The notes under the pieces are model-generated. The model was given only the letters and a program-made list of their open reading frames with translations, was not told the DNA's origin and searched no databases. Below are positions 7,774 through 13,470 of a stretch of DNA of 13,470 nt, piece by piece. Positions within the stretch are counted from its first letter, which is position 1. Each line of letters begins with the position of its first letter. Source of the stretch: Saccoglossus kowalevskii (taxonomy: Eukaryota > Hemichordata > Enteropneusta > Harrimaniidae); assembly GCF_000003605.2 (NCBI RefSeq), contig NW_003133347.1:391143-404612 (forward strand), given 5' to 3'. The position numbers were made by a program, and so were the translations under genes.

Positions 7774-8331
7774 TTGCTACCATGGAGTTAGTACCTTCCA
7801 TGTTGCTACCATGGAGTTAGTACCTTCCATGTTGCTACCACGGAGTTAGTACCTTCCATGTTGCTACCATGGAGTTAGTACCTTCCATGTTGCTACCATG
7901 GAGTTAGTACCTTCCATGTTGCTACCATGGAGTTAGTACCTTCCATGTTGCTACCATGGAGTTAGTACCTTCCATGTTGCTACCATGGAGTTAGTACCTT
8001 CCATGTTGCTACCATGGAGTTAGTACCTTCCATGTTGCTACCATGGAGTTAGTACCTTCCATGTTGCTACCACGGAGTTAGTACCTTCCATGTTGCTACC
8101 ACGGAGTTAGTACCTTCCATGTTGCTACCACGGAGTTAGTACCTTCCATGTTACTACCATGGAGTTAGTACCTCCCATGTTGCTACCATGGAGTTAGTAC
8201 CTTCCATGTTGCTACCATGGAGTTAGTACCTTCCATGTTGCTACCATGGAGTTAGTACCTTCCATGTTGCTACCATGGAGTTAGTACCTTCCATGTTACT
8301 ACCATGGAGTTAGTACCTTCCATGTTGCTAC
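7774..8331. repeat. 29-base minisatellite, 19 full units plus 7 bases
   Basis: Unit starts fall exactly every 29 bases from 7774 to 8296, with a partial unit at 8325-8331. Each unit begins TTGCTACCATGG, continues AGTTAGTACC and ends TTCCATG. Variants are few: ACCACGG replaces ACCATGG in units 3, 11, 12 and 13; TTACTA replaces TTGCTA in units 14 and 19; unit 14 also has CCTCCC. Each unit holds a CATGGA...TCCATG inverted pair (6-base stem, 10-base loop). Because 29 is not a multiple of 3 and the unit has stops on both strands, the array is non-coding. Confidence 0.98.
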
Positions 8332-9195
8332 AAAGTAAACTTAATTATGTGAAAAATAACGTATCAGAATAAAAAGGGAGACACACATACAAGTTAACAT
8401 GATCATGGCAAAATGTGATTAGCTAATAAAGTCATGGTCATGACACATGATTATGTAACCATAACTCAATGAATAAAAGTACAAGAAGCGCATAGCAAAG
8501 TCAAAGATACAACAAATATGATAATGTATAGCACAATAAAGGAAGACTTTTAAGTAAATTATAATTTTCAGTATTTTATTAACACAAACAAACAAATTTC
8601 ACACTGAAACAATAAGTTTCTATTGGCCAATGGAATAACATTAAAAATGTTCAAATAAAGTCAATACACACTACGCTTGTTTTATTGGCTGGTTGGATTA
8701 ACTGTCATTAACATTTTAAAATATTTGTAATAATGAAGGAAATGAGTTTATGTCAATCATACAACAGCTTATTGTCATTATATTTATTGCAGTTATTACA
8801 TAATTGCATATATATTTGCATATATTTACATTTATTTATAATTTTTCCCTAATTTGACTATGTATCATACTCACCAATTATATGATTGTTTGTCCGTTCA
8901 AGCATTTGTGTTTCATATGCAAATTTGTTGACAGACTAAAAATGTAAATATTGATAAAGTATGAAGTTTTTTATCTTATTTCAATGGTTTAACACATTAC
9001 CAATGATAAACAAGTTACTGCTCATACATTTGTTTCTCCTATTAACAATGAATTTTTAAGCATTTGTGTACTATATTTATTATTTACATTAACATTTTCA
9101 ATTAAAGAAAATTGTATTCATTCATTAAGGTAGAAGTAGCCTAGTCATAATTGTTTGTCAAAGTTTGTCATAAATTGCATGACAGTGTTCATTAG
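8332..9195. other. AT-rich intergenic DNA, nothing recognised
   Basis: This is strongly AT-rich, CpG-poor sequence between the minisatellite and the presumed 3' end of the minus-strand gene. No frame or structured element stands out. Confidence 0.6.
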
Positions 9196-9677
9196 TTTAT
9201 TATGTACAATCATGAAGTTAATGTCCCATGGTACAATGAAATAGCATTATTTTGTGTGTTACAGTTCAGCTTTTTGAGAAACGTGTCCTAATATTTCTTG
9301 AAAATTGCTATTTTTAGAACAATTCAATAGAACACAATGTTAAAGAAAAATTGCATTTTTGGAGACTTTTTAAAACCCAGATTTTAAAAAATAATTAAGA
9401 ACAACAAAAAGTACTCCATCAATAACAATATATGATTTTGTCACCAGGCTAGATTTTGAGATATTGCATAATATCTCTGCCATAGGAACCTGTGGTAAAA
9501 GTGTTTCAATTGTGTCAAAATGGCGACTTCCCACTAAAATACAACCATCAATTTCTTGAAAAAAAGGCTGGGGACCCCCAATTTTGTTTAGGTCAATATC
9601 CTTATATTGCCTTGGAGTACAGTTGATTGCAAAATGAATAAATTCTGGGTATTTTAATTTATGAGTGGGCTTCCACT
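9196..9677 (-). other. Probable 3' UTR of D-glutamate cyclase with candidate AATAAA
   Basis: The first minus-strand AATAAA I find below the stop codon reads on the plus strand as TTTATT at 9196-9201, which would give a 3' UTR of about 480 bases. A further signal lies near 9077. The UTR contains a 108-codon open frame (9696-9370) in a different frame from the enzyme. Cleavage site and UTR extent are inference. Confidence 0.45.
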
Positions 9678-9818
9678 TTAAGTGAAATCTTTCCATAATT
9701 GTTTGATTTTCTTCTCATGGACAGGATGGAATGGAAGGCCATCGATACTCATGCTTAATTCAGGAAATATACCATCACCTATCTCATGATCCATCAAGGT
9801 CCTCAACATGGCTTCTTG
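9678..9818 (-). other. DGLUCY: Last coding exon of D-glutamate cyclase
   Basis: These 141 bases give 46 residues and a TAA stop. The exon starts in phase 0 right after TTTTGTTTTCAG. The key match to the family is IDGLPFHPVHEKKIKQL, which corresponds to VDGLPFHNTHAEMIQKL of the human protein as I remember it. The protein ends WKDFT, close to the human end point. Confidence 0.9.
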
Positions 9819-11007
9819 CTGAAAACAAAATATATGACAATGTTATATTATAAACTCTTTGTAATTGACATTGATGTGATGGTTGAATTAAAACTCATAA
9901 CACCAATGATATCAATATTAATAATTCAATGTCAGTGATGACATTTGCAGTTGGTAAATTGACATTTGCAGAAACATAATCATGTTTTTGTACAAACTTT
10001 GAAGAAAATTTGTCAAGGAAGGTTTGAAAAATAAGTAAGACACATGAGAAAATAATGGCCACCGACCATATTGAATCAATTCATGAAACAAAATTACGTG
10101 TGTCAGTAACCCACTTTTAAAGATGTCAATACTATTAATAATAAAATCAGTCCAGGCATATCTGAGAAACAGTTATATTATTGTGACAAAAATAGTTACC
10201 ATTTTGTCAAAGATCATTGACACAAAAAGCAAATCAACATACATGTTAACCATTTGTACATATTTTGAACAATGACCAAAAAGTCCAACACGGACAAACA
10301 GACAAGACATACTACTGTATTATATTTTGTTGTTCACATGCTCAAACTAAAAACAAGTCTTGGTATACTTGAGTTCTTATAAGTTTCTATCAAGAAAACA
10401 CCTTTGTGAAGTCAAAATGATGTCAATACCAGGATAAAAATGATGTAAATACCAGGATGAAAGCATTATCGTTTTAAGCACCAAATATGTTTAGATGTGT
10501 ATATCATTATATAGAATCCAGTCTCTGATCAGTCAATGTAGCTTTCATAGCAACAAAATATGGCTTCCTTTAAACAATATCTCGCCCATAACTGGAAGCA
10601 TTTCATGATCAAACAAACACTTTGAGCAAGGTATCTACCAGATGAATTTGAGTGTGAATTTGTTTGTTTCAAGAATGTAGAACAAGTTAAATCTTCACAT
10701 GTGCGATAAGTAAATTGTCATTTAGATGACTATCTTACCCGTTCAACAGTTGGCAAAGCAGCTTGTAATTTTTCTTTACTGTATCGTGGATATCCAATAT
10801 TTTGTCTGACATATCTATCATGTATAGGACACAAACCGACAGCATATAAAGCCATACACAGTGCATAACCACCCCAATCAGATACGCCTGCAGTAAGAAC
10901 ATAGTCAGCTGCTACTTCACAGGAAATCTCTTTACCCTGGGGAATATATTTCATTACTTGTTCCTGTACTTTGCCCATTCCAAGCTCATTGCCACCATCA
11001 CCAATAC
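9678..11007 (-). CDS. DGLUCY: D-glutamate cyclase, C-terminal two exons (partial gene)
   Basis: Join of 11007-10739 and 9818-9678, 5' partial. The family is a mitochondrial enzyme that converts D-glutamate to 5-oxo-D-proline; the activity sits in the C-terminal DUF4392 domain. Seen here: GIGDGGNELGMGK at the exon start, then AADYVLTAGVSDWGGYAL, then QAALPTVER; after the intron come QEAMLRTLM and SIDGLPFHPVHEKK, and a TAA stop at 9680-9678. From memory, human DGLUCY has VGDGGNELGMGK, IAGVSNWGGYAL, ALPSVIK and VDGLPFHNTHAE in the same order. The intron (10738-9819) is 920 bases, phase 0, with donor G|GTAAGA and acceptor TTTTGTTTTCAG. The upstream acceptor ends at 11008 and is phase 1. No stop or frameshift interrupts the two exons, so the gene looks intact here. 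Earlier exons (hydro-lyase-like domain, start codon, transit peptide) are not in the window. Identity is confident; activity is inferred. Confidence 0.92.
9819..10738 (-). other. Intron of D-glutamate cyclase
   Basis: This 920-base phase-0 intron is AT-rich. It contains an imperfect two-copy tandem repeat at 10414-10458 and no coding-like frame that I can see on either strand. Confidence 0.85.
10414..10458. repeat. Two-copy 22-base tandem repeat in intron
   Basis: AAAATGATGT-AATACCAGGAT occurs at 10414-10435 and 10437-10458 with one mismatch and one extra A between. It is a simple slippage duplication. Confidence 0.85.
10739..11007 (-). other. DGLUCY: Penultimate coding exon of D-glutamate cyclase
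   Basis: This 269-base exon encodes the glycine-rich GDGGNELGMGK loop and the AGVSDWGGYAL motif, the most recognisable signatures of DUF4392. It starts after TTTTTTCAAG (AG at 11009-11008) in phase 1, so the first glycine codon is split between exons. It ends at CGG before GTAAGA at 10738. In the middle, 10911-10830 is nearly identical to plus-strand 3869-3950. Confidence 0.92.
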
Positions 11008-11232
11008 CTTGAAAAAATAAATATAAATATAATATTATGTAGCTAGTTTAAAATACGTTATAGCTGAGAATCTACAAGAGCAATGTAATGCACATATCAT
11101 GCAACTTTTACTCTTCTACTTTCACCATTTATCAAAACATGTTATTCTTGATTTATGTTAATCTCAGCACAACAAAGGCATTCTCATAAATACATGATAT
11201 TTATAATTTCTGTGGCCTTCGAATCCAACCAG

Positions 11233-11503
11233 CCAATCAACAAGCACAGCGCGCGTAAATGTTTCAATGTTATTCAATCAGATAATAGAAACCTTTTATT
11301 TTGAATTGTAAATTGTATAAATATTTATAAAGATGGAGGAAAGCTTTTGTTGCGCTGAGAGTATACAGACTTAGTGACATTCAAACAAACAGTGAGTAGT
11401 ATTAGAAATGGCATACAATATTAGTGATATTCTGCTCAAGCAATCAAGGTTATTATTGCAGCAAGCAAAAGACATAAGGCAACCAACATTTATGTATCAT
11501 TAG
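11233..11503 (+). promoter_or_regulatory. CCAAT/TATA-like promoter candidate with short frame
   Basis: A CCAAT box at 11233-11237, a GCGCGCG at 11249-11255 and a second CAATCA near 11275 precede TATAAATATTTATA at 11316-11329, a perfect 14-base palindrome. About 80 bases on, GAAATGGCA opens a 31-codon frame (11408-11503) reading MAYNISDILLKQSRLLLQQ. The arrangement is like a TATA promoter with a start codon downstream, but it lies inside the presumed intron of the minus-strand gene. AT-rich DNA often makes TATA words, so confidence is low. Confidence 0.25.
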
Positions 11504-13470
11504 CACCTGATTACCCAACCAGTGAGCAGATTTGTTTTCACAATCCATACATGCACTGTTGGTGATGACCTGGTTCTGACTGTCATGGGTTATTTTCACT
11601 TTTTACCTGGTTTATCTTCTCAAGACACACATGCTTAACCCCATAACTATTGTCAGAGCAGGGTATTACAGTTGTTACAACAGAAGAACAAACAAAAATG
11701 TTGTTTCAAATATTGATACACTCAAATTGAATTTATACCATTATTCAGTTTTGCAACATTGTAGACAAACCATAGACATTGTGTCAGCAATATGGATAAA
11801 ATTGTTACACTAAGTTCTACTGCCTTCTACAGGGTAATTCAGTTATATTACAGTTTTGTTTAACTATGCATGCAGACAGGGAGAAAGTTGGGGAAATTTG
11901 TTTATTAAAATGGAAAATAATAGTCTCTTCAGGAAATTGTCACAGCTCATGAGATGATCACAGGGAGTGATCTTGCCTGTAAATAGTACACAAATTTGAC
12001 TTCAATATCAACTAAAATTATGAAACCAAGTCAATCAGCAGTGCAAACGTATGAAAGTATGAACTTTTTGTTTGAAGTTCTGTTGTGATGACTGCAATAA
12101 CATCTTTGATTATATCAAACTGTACTAGAAATACATATCAATTAGTACTTGGGCAAGTCACTTAGAACGCAGATAGAGACTAGGGTTTGTATAGCACAGC
12201 CTCCTTCTCTTCCTGCTACAGAAAAACAGAAATCTGTTGAATGATATTCACAACAAGCTATAATATTCATAAATGTAATATGTCCAACTGTGTCAGGAAA
12301 AATACTCCAACAATTGATTGTACAACATACCCATACTTGTTATTTTCCTTGTCTCACATTTCCCATTATTTATATCTAAGAGAAAAACATTATTTTAGAT
12401 ACCATTACCAAAGTTTCTAATGATAAGAGTTAATTTATATCAAGCCAGATGTATACTAGAAGAAGGAAATCTCCAGTGTTATGAATGGTCACCAGTCTGC
12501 CATTGCTTGAAAGGGCAAATTGACAGGCTATGTATAATACATTGGTATGTCTTTGTAACAAGTTTGAAAGAAATTAGTTGATGCAAGTCGCATGCACGCA
12601 CACACATGTGGAACACAAATTGATAGTTAGACTTACAAATCCATATGGGGAGAAAAGGGAAAGGAGAGTAGTACATAAAAGTATGCCAGGTTTGAGCTCT
12701 CTTCTAAACTGAAATTGTTTCAGACTTGCATATTATGAAGAATCAAGGGGTCTCCCCAAATTAAATTTCAGGAGGGTGGCAAACTTGAATATAATTAGCA
12801 TATATCAATCAGGAAAATGTAAAAGTATAATTAGCCACTTTCATTTGAATACCAGCTTCAAATACACTGTAAAATTACTATATTGATGTTCTTGAATTAT
12901 CTTCACAACTAAATTAAACTTCTTTGTGTAAAAACTAATTTCAATCAACTTTGATATAACTAACAGGAAATAATGCCAAACTACCAAGCACAGTCCTTTG
13001 TGATAGAACAGCATGTGTTTTTTTCTATAAAAAGAAAACATATATTTTCAGTTTTGAAATTAAATTTTCAAGAACAAAACAAAAAGGAATCTGTTGACTG
13101 AACCTGAGATGCACCTCTTTAAAACTCCTTGAGGAGAACTCATGTTATCTATGCATGTAGTTAGAATTAGTACATGCCATATACACATATATAAATTGGT
13201 GCATGCACACATTATAAAATACTTTTATTTAACAAGACAAAACAGCTCAGGAAAAAAACATAAATTGATGTAGAAGACAATATTTGACTGTGCAGGTTAA
13301 GTGACTTCTCAATGAATTTTACTACATCCACAAATTATTTAATTTGCTTTGCCGAGTTAAAGTTGCACCATGAGATCATTTTGAACTTTTATTAGGGCCT
13401 TAGAAATATTATTCAAAATTTGTGATGCTTGGAATGTGTGTGAATTGTGAGAACATGTACTGGTACTACC
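11504..13470. other. Presumed intron or upstream DNA, no exon found
   Basis: I searched the minus strand for the preceding D-glutamate cyclase exon (YYNMR and LVDPIDDLF-like motifs) and found none. Open frames at 12676-12479 and 13041-12841 are AT-driven and match nothing. A strong donor-like GTAAGT is present on the minus strand near 12640, but the sequence before it shows no family match. Confidence 0.5.

Noticed and set aside
7774-8331. CRISPR-like array
   Set aside because: Repeats are directly adjacent with no unique spacers; this is a tandem minisatellite in animal DNA.
11214-11232. TTCGAATCC as a tRNA B box
   Set aside because: The preceding GG and any A box or cloverleaf arms are missing on both strands.
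12479-13041. Two minus-strand frames as upstream D-glutamate cyclase exons
   Set aside because: Neither contains any DUF4392 or DUF1445 motif, and both are dominated by AT-driven residues.

Overview
This window looks like nuclear DNA of an animal, most likely an AT-rich invertebrate. I cannot name the species. It has low gene density, spliceosomal introns with GTAAG-type donors and pyrimidine-rich AG acceptors, a large minisatellite and a microsatellite, and no bacterial gene organisation. Most of it is intergenic or intronic.

The one gene I can name with confidence is D-glutamate cyclase (DGLUCY family, C-terminal DUF4392 domain). Its last two coding exons lie on the minus strand (11007-10739 and 9818-9678), joined by a 920-base phase-0 intron. 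The remaining exons are not visible between 11008 and 13470 and probably lie beyond the right edge, so 11008-13470 is best read as a long intron.

The most interesting structure is a second, decayed copy of the same gene on the plus strand, about 2715-4283. At least six exon-like blocks survive in the correct family order. They run from a piece of the N-terminal hydro-lyase-like (DUF1445) domain to the C-terminal exon with its stop codon. The two copies converge tail to tail, 5.4 kb apart. The plus copy is broken by deletions, frameshifts and stops, and most of it is very diverged. Inside its penultimate exon, however, 82 bases match the minus-strand gene at 80 positions. That mosaic suggests gene conversion or a similar local homogenisation.

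Region by region: 1-2700 is AT-rich DNA with a dispersed repeat pair and unassigned reading frames. 2715-4283 is the pseudogene. 4829-5097 is an isolated CpG-dense patch, a promoter candidate. 5621-6057 and 6587-7049 (minus) are coding-like relics of unknown identity. 7257-7308 is a TGAA microsatellite. 7774-8331 is a 29-base minisatellite of 19 full units. 8332-9195 is featureless AT-rich DNA. 9196-11007 is the 3' end of the D-glutamate cyclase gene. 11225-11503 carries a CCAAT/TATA-like promoter candidate with a short reading frame, inside the presumed intron. The rest, to 13470, shows nothing I can name.
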